DNA of 6,040 bases. Source: JBFLXN01 sp040755715 [NCBI: Candidatus Edwardsbacteria bacterium]. Its GTDB lineage: Bacteria > Edwardsbacteria > AC1 > JBFLXN01. A program made the translations under genes and the position numbers. The stretch is taken from NCBI GenBank assembly GCA_040755715.1, contig JBFLXN010000162.1:1-6040 (forward strand). Reading direction: 5' to 3'. Below, in pieces: positions 1-5,282 of the stretch (the first letter of the stretch is position 1; every line of letters begins with the position of its first letter). A model generated the notes under the pieces. That model had not been told where the DNA came from, ran no database searches, and was given only the letters and a program-made list of their open reading frames with translations.

Positions 1-37
1 TACTCTATCAGATTAAATTTCAAAGAGCAAATTATAA

Positions 38-126
38 CTATTTTGCCAGTAATTTGGGACAGACGCACAATTGCTATATCTATCAAGACATTACATCCCA
101 AATTTGCCAGTAAAGTGGGAAAGACC
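38..126. repeat. Pair of imperfect 28-base direct repeats, REP-like
   Basis: Two copies, 38-65 and 99-126, match at 22 of 28 positions when aligned without gaps. Both contain the core TTTGCCAGTAA followed by TGGGA and AGAC. The segment AATTTGGGA (51-59) is also the exact reverse complement of TCCCAAATT (96-104), so the region can fold on itself. TCCCA (96-100) can pair with TGGGA (116-120). Short repeats of this style often flank IS200/REP-associated tyrosine transposase elements in uncultured bacteria; that link is inference, and no transposase is visible here. They lie just downstream of the TolB-like gene. Confidence 0.55.
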
Positions 127-148
127 CGTTTTTTAAAGGCCGCGGGGG

Positions 149-733
149 TTAAATTTTCTCCGCCATTCTTCTGGCCAAACCTTTGACCATATCGGTCAAT
201 GCTTCTTCTCCTCTGGCGGTAGCACTATCTTCATAAATTGTCTCTCCAGTTCTGCTCTTAAGCAATTTCAAATTTACGGCAATCGTTTCTTCTTCTCTAC
301 TGACGGTTCCTTTTAAGAGAAATTTTGTTTTGCTTTTTTCTGTCTGGTCTTGCAGACTAATTATAGGGTTGAATGTTTTCCTTTCTAATAAAGCATTTAC
401 TAAAATCTTTCTTATCTCTTCTCCCAAACCCTTAGCCAAGTCTGTCTCTTCAATAAAGGGTAAAATAGCTAACGAACTGCCCTTTTCCAACTCTTCGGCC
501 TTTTTGGCTGATTCCATCTTACGATGGCGTAGTATTTCTAAGACTACAATTCCAGTGATGGCGGCGGCCATACCCACAGCCACAAGGGTCGTGGTATTCC
601 TTTCTTTTGGTTGTTCGGGTTGCGGTGTTGGAGTCGGCGTAGCCGCTTTGACTTCCGGAGAGAAAAAAGCGAGAGAAATAAAAACGAGAACCAAGAAAGT
701 GGCTATACATTTGACAAGAATTTTTTGATGCAT
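149..733 (-). CDS. Membrane-anchored protein with TolB N-terminal/FlgO-like domain
   Basis: Encodes 194 residues if started at the ATG at 731-733, which has a strong GAGGAGGT ribosome binding site (738-745) about five bases upstream. A longer frame from 775 would place that site inside the coding sequence, so I reject it. Residues 1-30 form a signal-like segment (basic start, hydrophobic core 9-24, VKA at 28-30 as possible cleavage site). Residues 31-48 are a TPTPTPQPEQP linker. Residues 49-67 are a second hydrophobic helix followed by RHRK, which predicts the C-terminal part on the cytoplasmic side. Residues about 86-194 begin SSLAILPF, then GLGEEIRKILVNAL, GTV, and LLKSRTGETIYED. That order (strand ending in LPF, helix, G-[TR]-V strand, 'TGE' turn) is typical of TolB N-terminal, FlgO and adenylate-cyclase-associated domains. 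Specific role unknown. It follows the DUF72 gene by 94 bases and may be co-transcribed; the stop is TAA. Confidence 0.7.
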   Translation of the reverse strand: MHQKILVKCIATFLVLVFISLAFFSPEVKAATPTPTPQPEQPKERNTTTLVAVGMAAAITGIVVLEILRHRKMESAKKAEELEKGSSLAILPFIEETDLAKGLGEEIRKILVNALLERKTFNPIISLQDQTEKSKTKFLLKGTVSREEETIAVNLKLLKSRTGETIYEDSATARGEEALTDMVKGLARRMAEKI

Positions 734-737
734 ATCT

Positions 738-745
738 ACCTCCTC
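738..745 (-). promoter_or_regulatory. Ribosome binding site that fixes the TolB-like gene start
   Basis: On the minus strand GAGGAGGT lies five bases before the ATG at 731-733. It selects this start over an upstream in-frame ATG at 773-775, which has no such site. Confidence 0.7.
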
Positions 746-827
746 AGGTAATGCCAAATTTGACCACGGAAACACGGAAATACAGAATTGTAAAGGATTC
801 CAATTTTCTGTACTTCAGTTCTGGAGT

Positions 828-1583
828 TTACCCCGTCTTACAGGGTGTCTCAGTAGTTTTCATTATTTCTTTCAATTTTAAGGCATTTTTGACCGCATAG
901 GCTCTAAAGTCATTATTGAAATAAATATAGACATCCAAACCATCACTTAAAATTTCTTTAATTTTTTTCGCCCACCATTTCAATTCTGAATCAGTGTAAC
1001 AAGAAGCATACCAGGCTTTGGCTCCATGCAGGCGGATATAAACGAAGAGAGCAGTAATTTCCAATCTCGTTTCTAACTGCGGGGCACTGATAATGCAGTA
1101 AGCAACCATTTTCTCTTTCAAAAGATCAAATATTTCCGGGTTATTCCAGGAATCGTTCCGAAATTCAATGGTCGTTCTCAAACCGGACGGAAGTAAATTG
1201 AGAAAATTTATCAATCTATCTTTGTCTTTTTTAAAATTTGGTGGAAATTGAAAAAGAATTGGCCCAAGTTTTTCTCCTAAAGGTTTTACTCTATTCAAAA
1301 ACATTCGCAAAAAATAGCCACTCTTCTCCAGTTTACCCCGGTGAGTAATATTTCTGCTAGCTTTCAGAGAAAAGACAAAATCAGGTGGTGTGATTTCTTT
1401 CCAATGAGCAATCGCCTTTTCTGAAGGGAGACGATAAAAAGAATAATTGACCTCAACCGTGTTAAAAAATTCTTGATAATACGCAAATTTTCCCTCTGAA
1501 GAAAGTCCAGTGGGATAGAACAAGCCATCCCAATGTTCATAAACCCAACCAGAAGTGCCGATGTAGATTTTTCCTTGATTCAT
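828..1583 (-). CDS. DUF72 (YecE-like) family protein
   Basis: A 251-residue protein of the DUF72 family, close to the usual length of about 240-250. The fold is a TIM-barrel-like domain of unknown biochemical function. Recognisable segments in order: IGTSGWVYEHWDGLFYP (8-24), the FNTVEVNYSFYRLP block (about 40-53), FVFSLKASRNITH (about 69-81), GPILFQFPPNF (about 107-117), TIEFRNDSW (about 138-146), YIRLHG, and a late YIYFNND segment. All are family hallmarks. The ATG at 1581-1583 overlaps by one base the TAA that would end the full-length DUF5615 frame, and only a weak AGGG lies ten bases upstream. Initiation therefore probably relies on ribosomes arriving from DUF5615. The internal TAG in that gene, 105 bases upstream, could reduce expression here. 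Stop is TAA. Confidence 0.9.
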   Translation of the reverse strand: MNQGKIYIGTSGWVYEHWDGLFYPTGLSSEGKFAYYQEFFNTVEVNYSFYRLPSEKAIAHWKEITPPDFVFSLKASRNITHRGKLEKSGYFLRMFLNRVKPLGEKLGPILFQFPPNFKKDKDRLINFLNLLPSGLRTTIEFRNDSWNNPEIFDLLKEKMVAYCIISAPQLETRLEITALFVYIRLHGAKAWYASCYTDSELKWWAKKIKEILSDGLDVYIYFNNDFRAYAVKNALKLKEIMKTTETPCKTG

Positions 1584-1951
1584 TACAAAATGACCCTGAT
1601 TCTATGAACTTCTACTAAAAGTAACTTCCCTTTGTAATGACTCATCTCAGGATGGAGTGATAAGTAATCTTTCAACCTTGTGGTAAGCTATAAAATAATT
1701 TCCGGATGGTTCCTAACTTGAAGGGCAATTATACCCTTATACTTTGCTGGAGGATAAGTTACTATATCGGCGAAATCCCCATTCAAAGAAACCAGAATAG
1801 AATCAAGTTCCTGTGCTTTTGCGATGACGATTGGATCCGGCGAATCTGTGGGAATGTGAGCCTTCAGCCGAAAAACTTTGTAGCCTACCTCTTGAAGCAT
1901 TTGGATTATAAGATTGGAGATGCAATGGTCTGCAAAAAATCTCAAACTCAT
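1583..1951 (-). pseudogene. DUF5615 PIN-like toxin, interrupted by in-frame TAG
   Basis: The first 87 codons (1951 to 1691) match DUF5615, a PIN-like nuclease family usually paired with a DUF433 antitoxin: FFADHC with D8, SPDPIVIAKAQELD with D39, ILVSLNGDFADI with D59, then YPPAKYKGIIALQVRNHPEII. Codon 88 is TAG (1688-1690). The same frame then runs 34 more sense codons to TAA (1583-1585), reading LTTRLKDYLSLHPEM, HYKGKLLLVEVHRIR, which is the expected C-terminal end of the family. The undisturbed length would be 122 residues, the normal size. A single substitution (for example CAG to TAG) explains it. The candidate acidic residues all lie before the stop, but the last helix and strand would be lost. 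The ATG overlaps the DUF433 TGA by four bases. Readthrough or recoding cannot be excluded from sequence alone. Confidence 0.85.
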
Positions 1952-2175
1952 GAAGCGGCGACCTCAAATTCTGACAGCTCACGTGCATAATCCAAACAAG
2001 CGGCAATCTGCTCCCTTGTCAGATCGGGGAATTCCTTGATAATTTCCTCAGTCGTCTTACCCACAGCCAAATATCCGAGGATAAGGCTAACTGGAATTCT
2101 AGTTCCTTTGATTCGCGGCTTACCTTTGAGCACCTCAGGCGTGCTTACAATATGTTCTCTCCAATCTGCTTCCAT
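1948..2175 (-). CDS. DUF433 family antitoxin
   Basis: A 75-residue DUF433 protein. The core runs HIVSTPEVLKGKPRIKGTRI, then PVSLILGYLAVGKTTEEI, FPDLTREQIAACLDYA, the family signature including a helix-turn-helix-like C-terminal half. DUF433 proteins are the usual antitoxin and probable DNA-binding partner of DUF5615 toxins, so it likely neutralises the toxin and represses the operon (family knowledge). I chose the ATG at 2173-2175 because GGGAG sits six bases upstream (2182-2186). A TTG start at 2193 would add six residues but has no comparable site. It is the first gene of a three-gene operon; its TGA overlaps the DUF5615 ATG as ATGA. It appears intact. Confidence 0.88.
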   Translation of the reverse strand: MEADWREHIVSTPEVLKGKPRIKGTRIPVSLILGYLAVGKTTEEIIKEFPDLTREQIAACLDYARELSEFEVAAS

Positions 2176-2237
2176 TTTATTCTCCCTCTGCAATGACGCT
2201 TAATTAAAGCTCCTTAATAGACTGCTTTTCTTTCTTA

Positions 2238-2267
2238 AGTATAGCAAATCAGAGGAAGGTTTGTCAA
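2238..2267 (-). promoter_or_regulatory. Sigma70-like promoter for the DUF433-DUF5615-DUF72 operon
   Basis: On the minus strand a perfect -35 TTGACA (2262-2267) is followed after 18 bases by TATACT (2238-2243). The expected start is near 2231, giving a leader of about 55 bases before the DUF433 ATG. The leader contains the palindrome TTAATTAA and a nearby TTAAGGAGCTTTAA, which could be an operator for autoregulation by DUF433; that is inference only. Confidence 0.75.
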
Positions 2268-2304
2268 TTATCATCTTTGCATCTCTGCTTTTTGTAAAAA
2301 AGGT

Positions 2305-2361
2305 AAAAAAAACCGCACCTTTCCTCCTCGTTGCCTACACATCGTTTTAGGAAAGGTGCGG
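2305..2361 (-). terminator. Strong intrinsic terminator (minus strand)
   Basis: CCGCACCTTTCCT (2313-2325) and AGGAAAGGTGCGG (2349-2361) form a perfect 13-base-pair stem with a 23-base loop. On the minus strand the stem is followed directly by eight T (2305-2312). This should end transcription arriving from asnS, or from a transcript starting in the 2360-2560 region, just before the DUF433 promoter. No T tract follows on the plus strand, so it acts in one direction. Confidence 0.8.
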
Positions 2362-2363
2362 GG

Positions 2364-2493
2364 ATAGCCTCTAAAATAAAAACCGCTTATTCCTCAATGT
2401 CCATTCATCGCGTCCATAGCCCAGACATTTCCCGCAGGGACTCTCGTCCCATCGGGACGGAGTATGTCTGGGAATAACTTCTGGCTATTTTTT
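2364..2493. repeat. Nested palindromic element with competing stems
   Basis: The main stem is CCCAGACAT (2420-2428) with ATGTCTGGG (2464-2472). Inside it, GTCCC (2446-2450) can pair with GGGAC on its left (2437-2441) or right (2454-2458), and CCCGCAGGG (2431-2439) is self-complementary. Outside it, TTATTCC (2387-2393) matches GGAATAA (2471-2477), and two copies of ATAGCC (2364-2369, 2417-2422) can both pair with GGCTAT (2483-2488), which is followed by a T run on the plus strand (2488-2493). No open frame covers it. It may be a mobile palindromic repeat, an RNA, or part of the asnS 3' end; I do not recognise a named family. Confidence 0.6.
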
Positions 2494-2559
2494 ATTCTTT
2501 AGCGCCAGCTCCCTTGAGTAAATTAACTATCCTATGGTGTTTTGTTAACTAAATATTAC

Positions 2560-2588
2560 TTGCATTTTGTGACAAAAACTGCTATAAT
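2560..2588 (+). promoter_or_regulatory. Extended -10 promoter of the IS630-type remnant
   Basis: On the plus strand TTGCAT (2560-2565), 17 bases, then a perfect TATAAT (2583-2588) preceded by TGC (an extended -10 TGn). Transcription would start near 2595 and reach the GGAGGTGA ribosome binding site almost at once. It drives the truncated transposase frame and points toward the 3' end of asnS, so it could produce an antisense transcript. Confidence 0.6.
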
Positions 2589-2613
2589 GGTTACCGGAGG
2601 TGACGGTAACCAT
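2587..2613 (+). promoter_or_regulatory. Hairpin over transposase ribosome binding site and start
   Basis: ATGGTTACCG (2587-2596) is the perfect reverse complement of CGGTAACCAT (2604-2613), with loop GAGGTGA (2597-2603). The loop carries the Shine-Dalgarno sequence, and the right arm contains the first two bases of the ATG (2612-2614). The left arm overlaps the -10 box, so a transcript from the local promoter would lack much of that arm and stay open. A read-through transcript from outside could form the full hairpin and mask the start. This resembles the protection known for IS10 and IS50 (inference). Confidence 0.6.
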
Positions 2614-2707
2614 GCATCCCATTTTTGTCAGAAAATTGTCCAAGAAAGAAAAAATAGAATTGAAGGAATTACTTCTGACATTTTGGTATTTGATTTTTGA
2701 TATTTGA
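2612..2707 (+). pseudogene. N-terminal remnant of an IS630-type transposase
   Basis: A 31-codon frame with an excellent GGAGGTGA site eight bases upstream. The first 20 or so residues begin MHPIFVRKLSKKEKIE, a start I recognise from IS630-family transposases, where a helix-turn-helix region follows. Here the similarity ends after LKELL and the frame runs through LTFWYLIFDI in AT-rich sequence to TGA. The helix-turn-helix and DDE domains are absent, so only the element's left part survives. The remainder was deleted or never copied. It lies on the opposite strand from all other genes, five bases from the asnS stop. No inverted repeat or target duplication could be set with confidence. Confidence 0.6.
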
Positions 2708-2712
2708 ATTTC
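2681..2712. repeat. AT-rich tandem-like tract between IS remnant and asnS
   Basis: The plus strand shows repeated TATTTGA/TTTTTGATATTTGA units directly downstream of the asnS stop. It marks the point where transposase similarity is lost and is probably slippage-derived or a breakpoint filler. Confidence 0.4.
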
Positions 2713-4005
2713 TCACGGATATATCTTTTCTAACATCCTCGGAAATGGGATGGTTTCTCTTAAATGGGGGATTCCACAAATCCAGGCAACAGTTCGCTCA
2801 ATACCCAAACCAAATCCAGAATGAGGCACACTGCCATATCTTCTTAAATCTAAATACCACTGGTAAGCCTCTTGAGGCAAGTTCTGCTCTCGGATGCGCT
2901 CTAAGAGTAAATCTAAGTCATCTTCTCTTTGACTTCCACCAATAATTTCTCCATATCCTTCTGGCGCCAAAAGGTCAGCATTTAAAACAACTTTTGGATT
3001 TTTCGGGTCGGTTTTCATATAAAAGGGTTTGATTGCTTTAGGATAACATTCAACAAAGACAGGTTTGTCAAAACTTTTGGCAATGGCAGTCTCTTCATCC
3101 CCCCCAAAGTCTTCACCCCATTTTATAGAGAAACCCTTTTTGTTTAAGAAATCAATCGCTTCGGTATAAGTGATACGAGCGAATGGTGGTGTTACTTTTT
3201 TTAAATACGTAATATCTCTTTTAAGCAAAATCAATTCACTCTCCTTCTTTTCCAGAACTCTTTGCACCAGATAGGTAATGAACTCTTCCTGTAATTTTAA
3301 ATTGTCGTTATGGTCATAAAAAGCCATTTCTGGTTCAATCATCCAGAATTCAGTAAGATGTCTTCTGGTCTTTGACTTCTCGGCTCTGAAGGTGGGACCA
3401 AAGCAATATACCTTACCAAAGGACATTGCCGCTGCTTCCATATATAACTGTCCACTCTGCGAGAGATATGCCTTTTCACCAAAGTAGTCTGTTTCAAAAA
3501 GGGTAGTAGTTCCTTCACAGGCAGAAGGCGTAAGTATGGGGGCATCAATGAGAATAAAATCTCTTTCATCAAAGAAGTCACGGATTGCTTTAATAATTTC
3601 GCTTCGCACTCTCAAGATAGCGTGTTGTCGGGTTGAGCGGAGCCAGAGATGGCGATGTTCCATCAAAAAGCCGATACCGTGTTCTTTGGGTGAGATGGGG
3701 TAATCTTTAGCAATCTGAAGAATCTGCAAGTCGTTGATGAGCAATTCATATCCCCCAGGGGCTCGCTTTTCTGAATGAACTTTTCCTTTAAGGATAAGCG
3801 AAGTTTCTTGCGTCAATGAATCGTATAGATTAAAGATTTCTGGTTTTGTTTCATCTTGACTCATTATACATTGAATGATACCGGTGCCATCCCGGATTAA
3901 CAAGAAATGTATTTTCCCACTTGACCGCTTATTATACAGCCATCCTTTGAGGACTACTTCCTGCCCTTCAAATTTAGAAATCTCGCTAATGTAAATGTGA
4001 GTCAT
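2713..4005 (-). CDS. asnS: Asparaginyl-tRNA synthetase
   Basis: A 430-residue class II aminoacyl-tRNA synthetase that charges tRNA-Asn with asparagine in the cytoplasm. Residues 1 to about 100 form the OB-fold anticodon-binding domain ([24 protein letters not shown]). The catalytic domain follows: motif 1 around 130-160, then [20 protein letters not shown] (164-183), motif 2 at about 206-229 (FRAEK with R207, [16 protein letters not shown]) and motif 3 at about 397-423 (GFGLGIER with R404, ending PFPR). The [11 protein letters not shown] form of motif 2 favours AsnRS over AspRS. All three motifs are intact and the length is normal. The start at 4003-4005 has AGAGGA (4012-4017) six bases upstream; the stop is TGA. 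It stands apart from its neighbours with spacers of 172 and 519 bases. No confident promoter was found in the upstream spacer. Confidence 0.95.
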   Translation of the reverse strand: MTHIYISEISKFEGQEVVLKGWLYNKRSSGKIHFLLIRDGTGIIQCIMSQDETKPEIFNLYDSLTQETSLILKGKVHSEKRAPGGYELLINDLQILQIAKDYPISPKEHGIGFLMEHRHLWLRSTRQHAILRVRSEIIKAIRDFFDERDFILIDAPILTPSACEGTTTLFETDYFGEKAYLSQSGQLYMEAAAMSFGKVYCFGPTFRAEKSKTRRHLTEFWMIEPEMAFYDHNDNLKLQEEFITYLVQRVLEKKESELILLKRDITYLKKVTPPFARITYTEAIDFLNKKGFSIKWGEDFGGDEETAIAKSFDKPVFVECYPKAIKPFYMKTDPKNPKVVLNADLLAPEGYGEIIGGSQREDDLDLLLERIREQNLPQEAYQWYLDLRRYGSVPHSGFGLGIERTVAWICGIPHLRETIPFPRMLEKIYP

Positions 4006-4103
4006 TTCTTATCCTCTGGTATTCACCGTACCAATGACAAACTATCTTAAATTCCTTATAAAGAAGTTTTCTCTGTATTTATCGTTCTTGCGAATAAAAG
4101 AAG

Positions 4104-4133
4104 TTCACCAGTAGGCCGATTAGGCGAAGTGAA
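4104..4133. terminator. Possible weak hairpin terminator in the asnS upstream spacer
   Basis: TTCAC (4104-4108) pairs with GTGAA (4129-4133), and inside it GCC (4115-4117) pairs with GGC (4123-4125). On the minus strand CTTCTTTT follows, and on the plus strand six T lie eight bases after the stem. The stem is short and interrupted. It may end the 4178-4489 transcript. The rest of the 4006-4177 spacer shows nothing else I can support. Confidence 0.25.
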
Positions 4134-4177
4134 ATGGACCTTTTTTATCCGTTGTTATATGTTGTTTGACTAAATGC

Positions 4178-4489
4178 TTATTCAAAATCTACAATTGAAT
4201 CAACTTCTCTTTTCCCCACAAGTATTGGCATATTTCTAATAACTCCTTGATTAGGTGTACAGACTAAGAATGTGTCAGATTCCAAAATTGCAATAACAGT
4301 CTCTCCTGTAACCCAGTCTTGTTGCCCAACTTCCGCTACATACTCTTTCCTCCTATGCTTAAATTTAATACTAAATATTTTTCTGTCAGTAACATTCCAT
4401 CCTGTTGTTTTTTTAGCAAATTTCTTGATACTTTCAAGTATATCTTGTGCTTCTCGGTCATCTTTAGCGCCTGGAATAAAAAATTTCAT
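4178..4489 (-). CDS. Small conserved-looking protein of unknown function (103 aa)
   Basis: Residues 10-28 look helical (charged, DREAQDILESIKKFAKK), followed by alternating strands: KIFSIKFKH (38-45), KEYVAEVGQ (48-56), ETVIAILES (63-71), TFLVCTP (73-79), MPILVG (87-92) and VDSIVDF (96-102). There is no signal peptide, membrane segment or catalytic motif I can name; it is probably a small cytoplasmic alpha/beta protein. The ATG (4487-4489) has a strong AGGAGG five bases upstream. A TATTAT box (4504-4509) and a possible TTGAGA-16-GATAAC pair lie upstream, so it may have its own promoter. Its similarity to other hypothetical proteins is only a vague impression. It sits 82 bases after the restriction endonuclease frame; whether it relates to that system is unknown. 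Confidence 0.75.
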   Translation of the reverse strand: MKFFIPGAKDDREAQDILESIKKFAKKTTGWNVTDRKIFSIKFKHRRKEYVAEVGQQDWVTGETVIAILESDTFLVCTPNQGVIRNMPILVGKREVDSIVDFE

Positions 4490-4571
4490 CTTGCCCTCCT
4501 TGTATAATATGTTATCCAGCCCGAAGAACGAGTCTCAAGAAATCTTACGGTAGGGTTTGATTTGATGAGAA

Positions 4572-5282
4572 TCATTTCTTTCCACTTTTTTGAATAACTT
4601 TCATTGTGATGTCAGATGGGTTTACTCTATATTTATCAAAATTGCTAATATTTTTCTCAGTTATCCCAATTTGATATTCAATTCCTCCTCTATGTTGGTG
4701 GCTTAAGTATTTATTTTTTTTCACCTCTTCATTAGAAAGTACCCAATAAACTATCTGATTAGTCCATACCCCTATAAAAATAAAGACATTAGAAATGTCT
4801 AACTTTATTTATTGAAAGTTCATCCAAAAAGGTTCGGGAGAACTATATGGTAGAGCCTTAGAAACTAAACTACCTCTTATCTTTGTATTAATAGCCCTGG
4901 CGGCTTTTACCTCTACTCTAACCTTCTCAATCCATAGGTCATATTGCCCATCGTAATCAGGGTCAATAGACTTATTAGGCTTTAGGAACCATTTGTCCAA
5001 ATCCATGATATGTTCGTGTGCCCATATTTCGCCAAATATTCTTGGCGCAAGCCCATAAAGCTCAAGGTATCGGTTTGAAGAAACATAGTCATTTCTAAGC
5101 TTCTCATATTCTTCAAATTTTATAACTTCTCTGTCTAATAAGAACATAAGGATGAATTCATATTCATTGAATGGAAAGACTGATATTAAACTCTTAAGAC
5201 GACCATTCAATAACTTTCTATCCTTGTTTTTCAACGATTCGGCAAGTGAATCAAGATAATCCTTAAGTCGCTTTATATCCAT
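4572..5282 (-). pseudogene. Type II restriction endonuclease, interrupted by in-frame TAA
   Basis: The first 157 codons (5282 to 4812) include DYDGQYDLWIEKVRVEVKAA. D115, E124 and K126 fit the PD-(D/E)XK nuclease pattern (D, eight residues, ExK). The frame reaches TAA at 4809-4811 just after PFWMNFQ, then continues for 78 sense codons to TGA at 4572-4574: IKLDISNVFIFIGVW, IVYWVLSNEEV, SHQHRGGIEYQIGITEKNIS, NFDKY. This reads as a normal restriction-enzyme C-terminal half and follows directly on FQ, so CAA to TAA is the simplest cause. Restored length is about 236 residues, typical for the class. The truncated product keeps the catalytic residues but lacks the later core strands. The ATG (5280-5282) has GGAGAG upstream and lies within the methyltransferase gene (10-base overlap), a usual restriction-modification layout. 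Confidence 0.82.

Noticed and set aside
330-728. Plus-strand open frame opposite the TolB-like gene
   Set aside because: It is antisense to a gene with a good ribosome binding site and domain pattern, and its product looks like no protein family.
734-775. Upstream ATG at 773-775 as start of the TolB-like gene
   Set aside because: It would translate through the strong GAGGAGGT site and put extra residues before a normal signal segment.
1706-1990. Plus-strand open frame over the DUF433-DUF5615 region
   Set aside because: It is the shadow of two recognisable genes and has no credible ribosome binding site.
2313-2361. Riboswitch or T-box leader for the DUF433 operon
   Set aside because: The hairpin lies upstream of that operon's promoter, and no T-box or known riboswitch motif was recognised.
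2697-2945. Plus-strand open frame over the asnS 3' end
   Set aside because: It lies opposite the conserved motif 3 region of asnS, so the coding signal belongs to the minus strand.
4141-4177. Integron-type attC site in the asnS upstream spacer
   Set aside because: A GTTATATG-like string is present, but it does not fit the GTTRRRY core and no paired site was found.
1583-5282. A code in which TAA and TAG mean glutamine
   Set aside because: TAA ends several intact genes here (149, 828, 4178), and no bacterial code of this kind is known to me; nonsense mutation is simpler.
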